DNA of 64,000 nucleotides from Symbiodinium natans (GCA_905221605.1 CAJNDS010002117.1:188001-252000); one strand, 5' to 3'. Counted from the first letter of the stretch, positions 46,701 through 56,600 are shown. Numbers and translations: made by a program. The notes: generated by a model from the sequence alone, not told the origin.

Positions 46701-47664
46701 CGGAAGCATACCGAGTGCAAAACACCTCGGGATACTCGGCTTCATCGGCAGTTGAGAAATCCCCGGAAGGAAAAAAAAAACCCCAAGGGCGGTGAGGGTG
46801 TGAGTTGTCGCACTGGCGGGCAAGGGCGGACAACTCGGGCAGAGAGGTCCACAGCTCCTGATGCTTAGCGCGCGCGCCCCCGTGCATGCATGCGTCATAA
46901 GGCACAACAGAACAACGAGGACGCAAGTCCCGGAACTCAGGCAGCAACCACATGTAGGAGCGAGCAGGGTTCTCCACGCAGAAGTGAGTATGGGGCGCCT
47001 CCTCAAGCAGCCAAGCACAGAAGCGCGCAGCCCGGCGATATATCGAGTTAGCAGAATCGACCTTGGCCTGCCATGAGGGAGATAGGCCGGGCAGCCCCGC
47101 AGGGAAGGCCTCACTGCGAAGGACGGGCGGGGATGGCTGCCCTTTGATCGGGATTTCGCGTGCCCGCGAGGCTGTGCCGCAGGGAGGCGCAACGTGAATG
47201 AGGAAGACCTGGCGGGCCTGCACAAGCCGGCGAAGGTAGCTCCACGAAGACTCCAAGCGTAAGTCAAGATGCACACAATGCACCAAGGGAACATGGCGGT
47301 TGCCAGGATGGTCGACAGCCAAGACCTGAAACCCCAGGGCTCGGAACGCCGCGGAGAGCCCAGCGGACCCACAGCACAACTCGATGAACAGTAGTTTTTG
47401 CGGCCGGACGGCCGGCAAGGCTGCAGAGTCGCTTATGGCAGTCGAAGGCCCAGGGGGCCCCTCCGAGGTGGCGGCTTCTTGCAGCGCGGGGCCAGGGCTG
47501 GCGGGGTGACCCGAGGGACTAGGGGAACTACACCCAGAAAGCCTAAGGTCAGGGAAGCCCGTGACAACTGCAGGCAGTGTGCGCGGAGGCGGCTCCTTAG
47601 CTGGAAGTCGGAAGCCCAAAGCGCGCAAGGCACGACAAGAGGCCCTGTCAAGTGATGCAACATT
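46693..47664 (-). CDS. E1 cytosine-C5 methyltransferase-like domain
   Basis: After a Pro/Ser-rich lead the frame reads LLFIELCCGSAGLSAAFRAL (like C5-MTase motif I, SAM binding), AVDHPGN, then VAPPCGTASRAR with a Pro-Pro-Cys (motif IV, catalytic Cys), SANSIYRRAARFCAWL, and CVENPARSYMW (motif VI-like Glu-Asn). Known C5 DNA methyltransferases use the PPC cysteine to attack C6 of cytosine. Cytosine methyltransferases have been reported inside retrotransposons of some eukaryotes. A role in methylating element DNA is inferred. The frame begins after a TAA next to the oxygenase tail, so the junction is shifted in this copy. Confidence 0.6.
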   Translation of the reverse strand, partial: NVASLDRASCRALRALGFRLPAKEPPPRTLPAVVTGFPDLRLSGCSSPSPSGHPASPGPALQEAATSEGPPGPSTAISDSAALPAVRPQKLLFIELCCGSAGLSAAFRALGFQVLAVDHPGNRHVPLVHCVHLDLRLESSWSYLRRLVQARQVFLIHVAPPCGTASRAREIPIKGQPSPPVLRSEAFPAGLPGLSPSWQAKVDSANSIYRRAARFCAWLLEEAPHTHFCVENPARSYMWLLPEFRDLRPRCSVVPYDACMHGGARAKHQELWTSLPELSALARQCDNSHPHRPWGFFFPSGDFSTADEAEYPEVFCTRYASVK

Positions 47665-48463
47665 TTAAGGCAATAAGCAATCAACACAAGGCGGCGGCCC
47701 TTGAACGGCATCACTGCATGCTGCAACCCTTGAGCATTGAAGGCAATGGGACCCCGTCCCAAATCACAAAGCCGCGCACGGAAGGACTGACCTCCATGAG
47801 AGACCACTTGTCCCTCGGGGTCTGCGACTGCGAGCTCGCCTCCTTCAAAGCGGTCAAGGGGATTACAAGGTTGGGCAGACAGGCATTTTGGGCGTCACGG
47901 TGAATTCCCATCTCGGATCCCTCAAGGATAACAAAGCTGCTGAACTGATGAGTGGGAGACACTTCCGCAATCAGCCGGGTGAACACCTTGACAGCCTCGG
48001 GGAATTGGGCGACCGAAGATCGCAAGCCGACAAGGGGGCCTCGGCGGTACATCCCCGAATAGAAGGACTTCTGAACCTTATCTCTTACGGCATGGGGAGT
48101 GCGTGAAACAGCAACATCGGGGAGTGAATCGAAGGTCTCGATGGCATGCAAGAGGCTGGCAGAGTTGGGACTAGAAGAAAATTGCTTTGGGGTCGCCCCG
48201 CCCTCAGGCGCGGGAGCGATCCGCAGGGCCTGGAGGTTCGGTTGCTGGCCAGCATCCGATCCACCAGAAAGCTTCGGACTGTCGCGCGGCAGTGATTGCA
48301 CTTCGGCATTCGCTGCACAGGGGATCGGTTGCCAAACTGCATCCGATCCAGAAGAAAGCTTGAGATTGCTGCAAGGTTGCGCAACGGCATCCTGCACAGG
48401 CTGTCCCTGACCTGCAAAACGCAAGGGTCCAGGGTCAACAAACTCGGCTGATCGGGGCCCTAG
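47665..48463 (-). CDS. E1 2OG-Fe(II) oxygenase-like domain (TET/JBP-like)
   Basis: Read in the gag frame after the UGA. A Ser/Pro-rich lead is followed by FSSFVILEGSEMGIHRDAQN and then NLVIPLTAL: the HxD iron-binding pair (His codon 47,900-47,902, Asp 47,894-47,896) plus an Asn, in a beta-strand context. After a one-base break near 47,757 the second frame gives FNAQGLQHAVMPFKGRRLVL, with the distal His (47,718-47,720) and the Arg expected to bind 2-oxoglutarate. HxD...H...G-R is the 2OG-dioxygenase signature, and the HRDxxN...NxVIPL form resembles TET/JBP enzymes that oxidise 5-methylcytosine or thymine. Substrate is unknown; AlkB- or prolyl-hydroxylase-like assignment is possible. Element H has no such domain. 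Confidence 0.5.
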
Positions 48464-48466
48464 TCA
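48461..48466 (-). promoter_or_regulatory. UGA CUA stop-readthrough site, E1 gag/pol
   Basis: The gag stop is TGA followed by CTA GG, and pol stays open in the same frame. UGA CUA(G) is an established strong readthrough context in eukaryotic and viral mRNAs. Element H has the same hexamer at the same place. Confidence 0.65.
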
Positions 48467-49705
48467 CTCCGACTGAGCCTTGCTCCGCTTCGGGCAAGCA
48501 GAAGCTCCGTGCCCATGCTGCCCACACTTCGGGATGGCGCATGCGTGGAGGCCCCTCTGGCACGCATTGTTCTTGACCTCATTGGCACAAGTGCCGAGCT
48601 GGAATCCGTAGCAGTACGGATTTCCTTTCTTCGTGGCAGACACGCACCCCCACGCCACCATTTGCGCTGGCATCCCGGGAGCTTTGGTCTTTCCTTTGCC
48701 CTTGCCCTGGCCCTTGGGATTGCGAGGCTTGCGGGGGCCGTAGGGGCCTGGGCGCTCGGGTCGCTCCAACTCCTTGCCTTCATCAAGGGATCGAGACGAA
48801 GCAGAAGGAAGCGGCTGCATCAAGCACACGACATCGAAAGCATTCATGACAGTCGGAAGATGCGTGTCCAAGGGCCTGGCTCCACCAGAGGATTGCACTC
48901 CGTCACGGGTCAGGTCTCGCAACTCGCTGAAAAGCTTCTTGTCTGCAGCTACGAGTTGAGTCCAGGTTGGCCGAACATACCCAGCTGGGGCTTCCTGCAT
49001 GCGTGCACGCATCAAGCGATCACTCCACTGCTGCATGATCGCGTACTCGACGAGGTTGGCTTGGTCCATGGCAAGGGAACGGCGCTGCAAAGCCTGCATG
49101 ACATGAACCTCGGAAGATGTGACCGCTTTCTGTTCCGCATCCTTGTTTTCAACCTTCAGACGCCCGGTGTGCTCGTCGACGGTGAAGCGGGTGTCACGGC
49201 GTCGGTCTGAGCCCACTTCTTGCTCTCTTGAAGTACATATTTCCCAAGACAGATAGCGAACCTCGTTGTTTTCATAGCAAGCCACGGCCCTGTCTACCAA
49301 GGCTTCGCTAGGTTCGCTCAAGCCCTTGATGGAAACTCCAACGAGCTTCTTTTTCTGCTTCTCGAACCTCTCGGCTCGCTCGGGTTGTGTCAGGCGCCTG
49401 CTTGCTGGCTCTTCGGACTTCTCGATCTTTTGGCGCAGCTCAGAAGTGACGACGGCGTAGGACTCGTGGTACAGAGCTCGGAAGCTGGCCTGGACACCAA
49501 GTTCCGCATCCCTTCCAAGCATGAGCTTCAGTGCGGCCATCAGCGGGGATTCATCGGCCTGACCTGGGGTGAAGCTGGAGATGAACGCCAACTGTCTCAG
49601 TGAAGATACCGCGGCTTTGATTTTTGTGGCATCCTCCTTTGTGAGTCCGCTGGCATCTACCCGCGCATTGAAAACACTCTGACTGTCCGAGTAAGAGGCA
49701 GCCAT
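48464..49705 (-). CDS. E1 Gag-like protein
   Basis: 413 codons from ATG at 49,705 (MAASYSDSQSVF) to TGA. Helical N-terminal two thirds; near residues 190-290 a module with SLAMDQANL, PTWTQLVAADKKLF and RPLDTHLPTVM that is matched by the H gag. A basic Gly-rich stretch (GKGKGKTK) follows, then a Cys/His cluster: CYGFQLGTC, ACQRGLHAC and CGQHGHGASAC, i.e. CCCH-like plus CCHC-like fingers for RNA binding. Intact. It lies 263 bp 3' of the recombinase frame. Confidence 0.75.
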   Translation of the reverse strand: MAASYSDSQSVFNARVDASGLTKEDATKIKAAVSSLRQLAFISSFTPGQADESPLMAALKLMLGRDAELGVQASFRALYHESYAVVTSELRQKIEKSEEPASRRLTQPERAERFEKQKKKLVGVSIKGLSEPSEALVDRAVACYENNEVRYLSWEICTSREQEVGSDRRRDTRFTVDEHTGRLKVENKDAEQKAVTSSEVHVMQALQRRSLAMDQANLVEYAIMQQWSDRLMRARMQEAPAGYVRPTWTQLVAADKKLFSELRDLTRDGVQSSGGARPLDTHLPTVMNAFDVVCLMQPLPSASSRSLDEGKELERPERPGPYGPRKPRNPKGQGKGKGKTKAPGMPAQMVAWGCVSATKKGNPYCYGFQLGTCANEVKNNACQRGLHACAIPKCGQHGHGASACPKRSKAQSE

Positions 49706-49732
49706 CCTCCTAGCTGCACCTGACGGAATCAA

Positions 49733-49995
49733 GCCAAAACGTGCTCACTCGGCTGCTGAAACCCACCGCACACATCCAGCATGACTATCAAAACTCGGAC
49801 GGGTGCTCACCTTGCCATCTCTGTAAGCTTGCGTTCTTTTTCTCGGCAAAAAAAGAACACGTTTGGCTCGGCATCGCCTTTGCGCCCCTGAGCACGGGCC
49901 TGGCATCGTCAAAGACGCCCCAGGCCCTCTCCTCCTGCCAGGGGTGGTTCGCAAGCCCTGGCATCACCCAAAAGGCGCCCCAAGTCTGCGATCCA
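49733..49995 (-). other. E1 spacer between recombinase and gag
   Basis: 263 bp with no coding seen on the minus strand; AG dinucleotides after T-rich sequence could serve as splice or spliced-leader acceptors for gag. Confidence 0.3.
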
Positions 49996-51747
49996 TCACA
50001 CTGGTCCCTCAGAAGATCTTGGATGACACTGCTTGCAAAACGGATACAAAACTTGCGGTATATCATCGCACTTAGAATATGACGAAGTGATCGCTCGGCC
50101 GCAGCGAAACATAGTGCCCTCCTCCGACGAAACAACATGGATGAAGCGACTGACTCGGTGACGAAACACCTCTGCCTCATCCAGCCGTTGCCTCAAGCCG
50201 GGCTCGGGCTGCCACGGACCAACAAGCTCGTCGACGGCCTGCTCCTCCTCCTCCAAGTCTGGGTGCTCCTCGTCTTCACTGCCTTCTGTTGACTCCGAAA
50301 CGTCGTCCGGGAGGGCCTCTGGTGCAGTCGGGCGCTCCGGCGTGAACATCCCTGACCTTGTGCAGTCGGGTCTGAACTTGTCGAAGGTGATGGCCTCCAG
50401 AATCTGATCGAACTGCCTTGGGGCGACGTTGTCTCTGCCGTACACGACGTCGCTGTCCGCCCGAGAGGCACTGTGGTACCCCAGGATCAATCGAATTTCC
50501 TTGCTGGCCCCCCATTTTGCAGCCCAGCTGAGGCCGGTGGCCTTCATGGAATGCGTGCCAAGAAGCTTGACTGTAGCAACGTCCTCCCCGGCCTTATACA
50601 GCAGACTCCTCAACCACTTAGCTCCCATCCCAACAGCAATCGGCGATGAAGACCAACCCCCCCCGTCCATAGGAGCAGGCAAGAGGGGCGAGTCCTCAGA
50701 CCAGCCAGGGCCGTAAAGCTCGGCGATGTCCATCCACGCAATCGCCCACGACTCATCAAGAAGGCCCTGAACCGGGGCGCACATGGAAAGGTAGCGCGTC
50801 TTCCGCTCGAGGGTGTAAGCCGTCTTCGTTCGACACACAGAAGCTTCAAGGAAGCCCCTGACTCCACCATCGGGCAGTTCGGTAACATCCTTGGTGATAG
50901 CGCCACTATTTTGCATGTCGGAGAACCGTGCACGAGCATAAGTGGCGTACAGGAAACATCCGGCAGCATATCTGTCTGACCCACTGAAATCACCCCAGCC
51001 AGTGACGATCTTTTCCAAGGCCTTGACGTGCGAGACCTTGAGCGGCGGCTTCTGAACTTGCTTTCTCTTGTTCAAGTACAGAGCGTTGCAAGCACCAGTC
51101 AAACGGGTCGAAAAGACATCTTCAAACTTGCATTCAAGAACATGCCGACAGAAAGCCACCGAACTCAGAAAGCTGCGAGCGAAAGTGGGGGCTTGCCTGG
51201 CGCAGTACTCCTTGACGAAGCGGTACAAGAGGTCTTCCCTGAATGGGAAAGGCGGCTGGCCTTCCTTTTTACAGAACTTCAAGTACCTGAGGATTGGCCC
51301 CGCTCGGCCATGCAGGGTAGCGCTCGCCTTCAAAGCAAAAATGTCAAGTAGAACCGAAGACAACTGCTGAGGTTTACCACCGGAAGCATCCACCGCAACC
51401 CTCTCCACGACCCCGAAGTGCTCGCCGTGTGACAGCATTATGCCACTCCATTTGGCAATGGCAGCGGATCTGCTTTCTGTCTGCTTTGCATGCCAAGGGA
51501 TCCCTTTGGACTTTGCAAACGGAATACTGGGCGCGGGGGGCGGCACAGAAGGTGTTGGGGGAGCAGAGGACCCCAAGGCTGCACTCGGGAGCCCGACGCC
51601 CCACCGTTGGTAGGGAGGGAGGCCTGGCAGAATGCTTGGTGGGTTGAGAATCTGGGACCTGTCCCAGGGCTGCACAAACCGGGTTTTGGACCCTTTAAGG
51701 AGGTACTCGAGGTGCTGTTCGTAGGCCTCTTCAAGGTTGCGCTTCAT
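49996..51747 (-). CDS. E1 tyrosine recombinase
   Basis: 583 codons from ATG at 51,747. The first ~120 residues are Pro-rich; residues 130-260 are a helical core-binding-like region. The catalytic domain has ATYARARFSDM (Arg at 272 or 274), THSMKATGLSWAAKWG (His399, with Lys402 where Arg is usual), LGYHS (His425) and VVYGRD (candidate nucleophile Tyr436). This is the R...HxxR...H...Y layout of DIRS/Crypton recombinases. The acidic C-terminal tail is followed by a four-Cys finger (FRCGRAITSSYSKC...FCKQC). It would integrate circular element DNA. Its place before gag is unusual for DIRS elements. Confidence 0.8.
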   Translation of the reverse strand: MKRNLEEAYEQHLEYLLKGSKTRFVQPWDRSQILNPPSILPGLPPYQRWGVGLPSAALGSSAPPTPSVPPPAPSIPFAKSKGIPWHAKQTESRSAAIAKWSGIMLSHGEHFGVVERVAVDASGGKPQQLSSVLLDIFALKASATLHGRAGPILRYLKFCKKEGQPPFPFREDLLYRFVKEYCARQAPTFARSFLSSVAFCRHVLECKFEDVFSTRLTGACNALYLNKRKQVQKPPLKVSHVKALEKIVTGWGDFSGSDRYAAGCFLYATYARARFSDMQNSGAITKDVTELPDGGVRGFLEASVCRTKTAYTLERKTRYLSMCAPVQGLLDESWAIAWMDIAELYGPGWSEDSPLLPAPMDGGGWSSSPIAVGMGAKWLRSLLYKAGEDVATVKLLGTHSMKATGLSWAAKWGASKEIRLILGYHSASRADSDVVYGRDNVAPRQFDQILEAITFDKFRPDCTRSGMFTPERPTAPEALPDDVSESTEGSEDEEHPDLEEEEQAVDELVGPWQPEPGLRQRLDEAEVFRHRVSRFIHVVSSEEGTMFRCGRAITSSYSKCDDIPQVLYPFCKQCHPRSSEGPV

Positions 51748-52088
51748 TGTCCCAAGAAAAGCCCCTAATCAACCAAAAAGGACTATGAAGCGCTGAGGGC
51801 CGAGCAGAACTCAAGAAGCCAGCGGCAAAAGAATCCGCAGACAAGTATGAGGCCAGTGCGCGGCAGCCACGAGGGCAGCCCAGGAACCTGGAGGGAGAAA
51901 GAGGAGCACACGGGCTCCGTCGGAGCGGCTGAGCAAAACACTCGCTGCTCCCACTGGGGGAGAAAAGCATCCGCCACCCCCGCGGGGTGGCTTGCACGGG
52001 CCCTTATAAGGGCACTTGTTCGGAGGGGGCCCGTTTGGAAAGGAAGAACCTGTTGAGGACCCACAAGGTTACGCAAGAACTGGGCCCA
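51748..52088 (-). other. E1 5' leader
   Basis: 341 bp between A1 and the recombinase start; no feature recognised, presumed 5' UTR. Confidence 0.4.
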
Positions 52089-52412
52089 GGAAAGAATTTT
52101 TCAGGCTCTCTGTCTATCTCACATGCTTTCAGCCCACAGCTTGAGAATGCAAAAGAGTTCAAAGTGCAGAGCCTTGCCTCAAGGTTGAAAAATTCTCAAT
52201 CTCTTAAAAATCATGATACTCGCAAGTTCCCCAAATTCTGCAAGCGGCGTCATGACGAGCAAATGTTAAAACCATGATGCACGCAAGTTGCCACACGAGG
52301 GAAGTAGCTTCCAAGGTTACAAAGATCCGAAAAGCGAGTTTCAAAAGTGACCAGACAACTTTTGAAACATTGTGTGTCTATAAAGCTATAGGAGACGAGT
52401 CTCCAATAAAGC
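52089..52412 (-). repeat. E1 repeat A1 (5' terminus)
   Basis: 324-bp repeat starting GCTTTATTGG on the minus strand; differs from A2 at one base. Joins host GGTGAG directly. Confidence 0.9.
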
Positions 52413-53215
52413 CTCACCGAACCTGGACGATGTACAAGTTGCTCGATCAACTTCTCTAATGGTTTGTTGCACTTAGATAGCTGATGATAAGGGTGTCCTA
52501 GCTTTGCTGCCTTTCCAATAAATTCAATCGGATCCCAAGGAATCCCCACTCTCAGCACTGAGGCACCATCCAGTTGCTGCATTGCCTGCTGAAGTTGCGG
52601 GCTCAAGTTCCCCCCTGTCTGAGTCCGCGACAGAAGCTGGGAATCCACCGGCAGGGTGGGCATCCCCGGCAACACTCGGACGCCATCCGGAATCGGCCAC
52701 TCCTGCTTGAGACGCTTGCGTCCTGAGAAAGGGTCCTCAGTCACTGATCTAGGCAGCAGCACATAGACGACCACCTTCCATTCCGGCATGACCTCATTCA
52801 AATGCCCTCGAGGTTGGTGCATGGCTGACACTCGAATGGCTTTATTGGCCAAAGAAGGGTTTTGACACAGAAGTTTTCTCGCTGTGACGCCAGCCGCGAA
52901 GACCTCAGCCAATGCAGTCGCAAAACCTCGGGGATAGGCCCCCGAGGAGGTCTCCGGTGTTGTCAACTTCCCTGCCGGTTCTCGTCCTTCACGCCTAACC
53001 GTTGTGATTTCAGGGAGGTTCGACATCACGAAACTCCGCTGCTGACTCGCAGGAATCCAGCATCCCCATTCCACTTCGATCCAATGGGGTGCCTGCTGAG
53101 CGTCTGGAAGTTGGTTCAAATTTTCCCAAAATGGGGACTTGCAAGAGCCTTCTACTACTAACGGCAAGTCTCTATCGAGGCATCCATTGATAACCGCGAA
53201 AACAAATGCCGCAGA
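52413..53215 (-). CDS. Element H pol, methyltransferase-like C-terminal part and connector
   Basis: An open frame continuing from the copia insertion point: SAAFVFAVINGCLDRDLPLV, then VVEGSCKSPFWENLNQ (equivalent of the VENP segment in E1), CWIPASQQRSF, GAYPRGFATALAEVF, a basic segment and IPWDPIEFIGKAAKLGHPYH. It ends at VHRPGSV, where E1 is inserted, and the RT frame resumes at 43,668 (SQRKFYLEKWARR). The order matches the E1 pol. The PPC motif is not present on either side, so the domain is probably inactive. Confidence 0.7.
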
Positions 53216-53220
53216 GATGG
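53216..53220 (+). repeat. Copia target-site duplication, left
   Basis: GATGG directly outside the left LTR, identical to 61,240-61,244. Five bp is the normal duplication length for Ty1/copia integrases. Confidence 0.85.
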
Positions 53221-53347
53221 TACGAAACTTTTCCACTTCAAGCAAAAGCGCCTGTGTCATTGCACACTCGATGGAAAACATGATGTGTCCAAGTAAAATC
53301 ACTTTGGGGTAAAACAGGGGTGTGCTACTGTACTTTCACCTTTTGCA
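53221..53347 (-). repeat. Copia 3' LTR (127 bp)
   Basis: Identical over all 127 bp to 61,113-61,239. On the coding strand it starts TGCAAAAGGTG and ends TTTCGTA, i.e. TG...TA rather than TG...CA. Very short for an LTR. Confidence 0.9.
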
Positions 53348-53356
53348 CCCCTCCTT
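53348..53356 (-). promoter_or_regulatory. Copia polypurine tract
   Basis: AAGGAGGGG on the coding strand, directly before the 3' LTR; the expected primer for plus-strand DNA synthesis. Confidence 0.75.
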
Positions 53357-53641
53357 AGGACATTCGTCGTACAGACGAGTGTACTACAGAATCTGTCCAA
53401 AATCTATACAGGGAAAACTGCCACCACTAGCATTCTCGGTAGAACTCGAGAGAGACTTCAAACACATATCCACAGATTTCAAATCCCTGTGCATCTTCCC
53501 CATTCGAGGATGGAAACAGTTGGACTTGCAATCTTTCAAGTTTAAACACGACTCAAAGTCGCACACGTCTCGCATCTAGCTTCACAGCTCAGTTGGGCTC
53601 GCAGTTGCATCTCAGGTCATCTCGCTCCATCTGGGTCCTCA
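53357..53641. other. Copia 3' untranslated segment
   Basis: 285 bp between the Gag-Pol stop and the polypurine tract; no coding is recognised. Confidence 0.5.
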
Positions 53642-56600
53642 TCATGGGTTGCATTGCCTGCATCCTTCGTATCCTTCACGGACTGCTTGCTCACGAGTGA
53701 GCAACCGAACATGTCGCCCATCACGATGTGCCTTCCGGACCATTCCACACGTCTGACTATGGAACCGCAGGCCTGTGTTGCCAATCAGTGCCACTTGTCT
53801 CTGATTCCACCCGTGTCCACCTTGATGCACAGGTTGAGCTTGTACTCGGACTTGGGGTTCATCTTGCCGTCGAGGTTCATCTGCTCGAAGAGGTTCATCT
53901 GGTCGTCGAAGTTCATCTGGTCGTCGAGGTTCATCTGGTCGTAGAGGTTCATCTGGTCGTAGAGGTTCATCTGGTCGTCGAGGTTCATCTGGTCGTCGAG
54001 GTTCATCTGGTTGTAGAGGTTCATCTGCTCCACATAGTAGTGGTTCCCCTTCCTCATCTGGCTCATGTTCCCATTCCTCTTCATCTTCTGTTCGATCAGT
54101 CGTCGTCGCCATCCTCTGTAGGTCTCCAAGTCGCCTTTCCTTCCATGCCATTTGCCATACCATGTACAGCACGGTCATCAGGATCACCAAACCCGCAGCC
54201 ACCAGGAGAACACCACCCCATTGGTTGACCTTGATCTCCAGGCTCAAGGCGCTCATAACCGTGATGCCACTTTGCTCAAGCTCACGATCTCTTCCAAAGG
54301 CTTCTGCTCCATTCGCGGTTCTCATTGCATCCATCATCACCAGCAAACGAATCACCTTGGCATTCATCTGCTCATACTTCTGCTTGTTTCTGCTCAGACA
54401 CTCGAAGCCACCATAGCCCAGGCGAGACATCAGGAATCCATAGCGTTCTGAGCTTAGCGCCTTTGTACCTATGTCAGCAGTATTTAGGTACGTGGACACT
54501 GTTCCCAGTTCCAAGGTTCCCCTCGAAGTTTCCCTCTGTACCCATAGCAGTTTCGTTTCCAGATGACGCACTTTCGACACGCCACGCTTTTGGAGCAATG
54601 ATCGGGCACTAGACGAGTCTAGCCGGCATAACAACCGACAGGGTGTGCTTGAAAGCGTCTTGATCACGTGCCCAACATACATCAGTTCTGCTGCCGTGGA
54701 ACAACATGCCATGAGCTCTGCTTCGCATGACGACAGAGAAATCGAGCCTTGCTTCCTCACGAAGCTGAAGGTCGCGTTCCCATTCAAGTAGACGTGGCCA
54801 CACGTCGATGACACCCTTGTCCAATGTCCAGCCCAGTCACTATCGCTCATGCCCTCAACCAAATCCGGTTTGCCGCTGTTCTCTACTTGCAGCCTTGTTG
54901 CCTCCTCTCGACTGAGCTTTCTCTCATCCAAACTTGACCTTCCCGGATACGTCCATGCCAACGTGAGACACACATCAGCTGTGGCTAACAGATACTCTGC
55001 TAAGTGACAGGCATGCTTCCACATACGCTTCGTTGGCCGACTCATCGACCTTGCCAAGTGTGCGATGGTCCATTGGGCATCTGGTCTATCTGGGCTGAGG
55101 TACAGGAAGCTTCCAACTGCCGCTCTGAACTTCGAAGCCTCCAGCTCCTGCAAGGGCTCTGACTCATCCATTTTGGCAATTTCTGGACTGCACGGCGTTT
55201 TCCTCACCCTCGGCCTTTTCAGGTCCAACACACCACAAATCTTCTCCAAGTACTTCTTGTCGACTCGCACCTCAATGCCAGACTCGGTGATTAGTAACTC
55301 TTTCTTCAGGAACTTCAGGCTATCACCTATGTTCTTCACGGGTTCTGAGACTTCCAGCTTGTACTTCTTCTCCACGATCTCAGTTACCTTTCGTGTGCTC
55401 TCTGGGGTTCCAGCTAGCAAGCCATCATCGACATGAACTGTTGCACCCAAACCTGGCTGTCCAAACGCTGCCGGACATGCTTCATCTGGCACCAAGCCAG
55501 CTGTAGCCAGGTCCGCCGCCAGCTGTTCTCCCCACCACGCAGACGCTGCCTGCTGTCCTGGCAAGCAACGATGGACTCTATATGGGAGGCCGTCCAACAT
55601 CACATAAAGCTCTTGACGCTGCTTCACCTCGAGGAAAGCATCCTTCACGTCGAAGCTAACCATTTGCCACCCTGGTCGGGAAACCATGAGGGCCGGCAAC
55701 AGCTTTGCAATTGATGGATTGGTGCTTGGGGCATACACGTCTGTCCTGTTTGGGTCCCATATCTTCAGCTGCTTGCACACTAACCTCGCCCTTCTCTTCC
55801 ACTTCGCCTCACGGTACCGCCAGTCCATCACATGCTTCGTCTGCAACAACTCTGCGTTCTCAGGTAAGGACGATACCTGTTCCAACACTCCCATGTCAAG
55901 GAGTCGCTTCACTTCGGTCTTCCTGCTCTCAGCATCTACTTGGCTCATCTCGTGTTCCGACAGTTCTGGAGGCCCCTCATTCTCAGTCCTGTTACGCCAA
56001 AGCTCTCCCCAATCAATGCTCTCTTCTCCATCTTCTACCTCAGACCAAATCTCCCACTCTTCCATGTCACCCCACTCCTCTTCTAGGTGCTCATCCAATG
56101 TGTAGTACTCAGCATCTGCAACTTTCACGGTTGAAACCCTTGAGGTCTTTGGTGGCGATGAGCTCCCAGCATAAAGTGGAGGTGCATTCAGCGGGACGTT
56201 CTTCTCCTCCGGCATCGGTCGCTTTTCTCCACGCTTGTCTTCTTCCTTGTCACTTGGTTCGGGCTCAGATCTCTTCTGTCCTGTTCCTGCCTCGATGTCC
56301 ATCTCTTCTCGCACGCCATCACCAGTTCTGCCTTCCGACAGGGCTGAGCTAGCATGCTGTGACGATGGTGTCGAAACCCCTCCTGGCTCTTCATTGCTAG
56401 ATTGTCTTGCACCTGACTGCGATGATGAACTTGAGGAGTCAGATCCTGCCTCATCTGGTGCCTTCAACGCTGCCTCCTTTGGTCCTTCCATTGGCATCAC
56501 TGGCATGTCCGGTACCACATTCGGCTTTGTCCTGTCTTTCATAGCCGGAATCACGACTTTTCCCAGGCTGCTCAACGAAAACTTGTACGGTTTGCCTTGG

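Larger units (their letters stand above)
43669..52412 (-). mobile_element. Element E1: DIRS-like retrotransposon with oxygenase and methyltransferase modules
   Basis: An 8.74-kb element with split direct repeats A1 (52,089-52,412), B1 (44,115-44,394), A2 (43,791-44,114) and B2 (43,669-43,775). Coding order 5' to 3' on the minus strand: tyrosine recombinase, gag, UGA readthrough site, 2OG oxygenase-like, cytosine-methyltransferase-like, RT, RNase H. No target-site duplication flanks it, as expected of tyrosine-recombinase integration. The H frame is in phase across it. Frame breaks near 47,757, 46,700, 46,393 and 45,218 suggest a decaying copy, or assembly errors. Confidence 0.85.

Noticed and set aside
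46359-47372. A 337-codon minus-strand gene overlapping the methyltransferase-like frame
   Set aside because: Only its last ~100 codons (the MT-RT linker) match element H; the rest is the wrong frame of the methyltransferase-like domain.
53221-53302. Start of an H protein (MILLGHIMFSIECAMTQALL) at 53,302
   Set aside because: These codons lie inside the copia 3' LTR; the H frame actually continues from the other side of the insertion.
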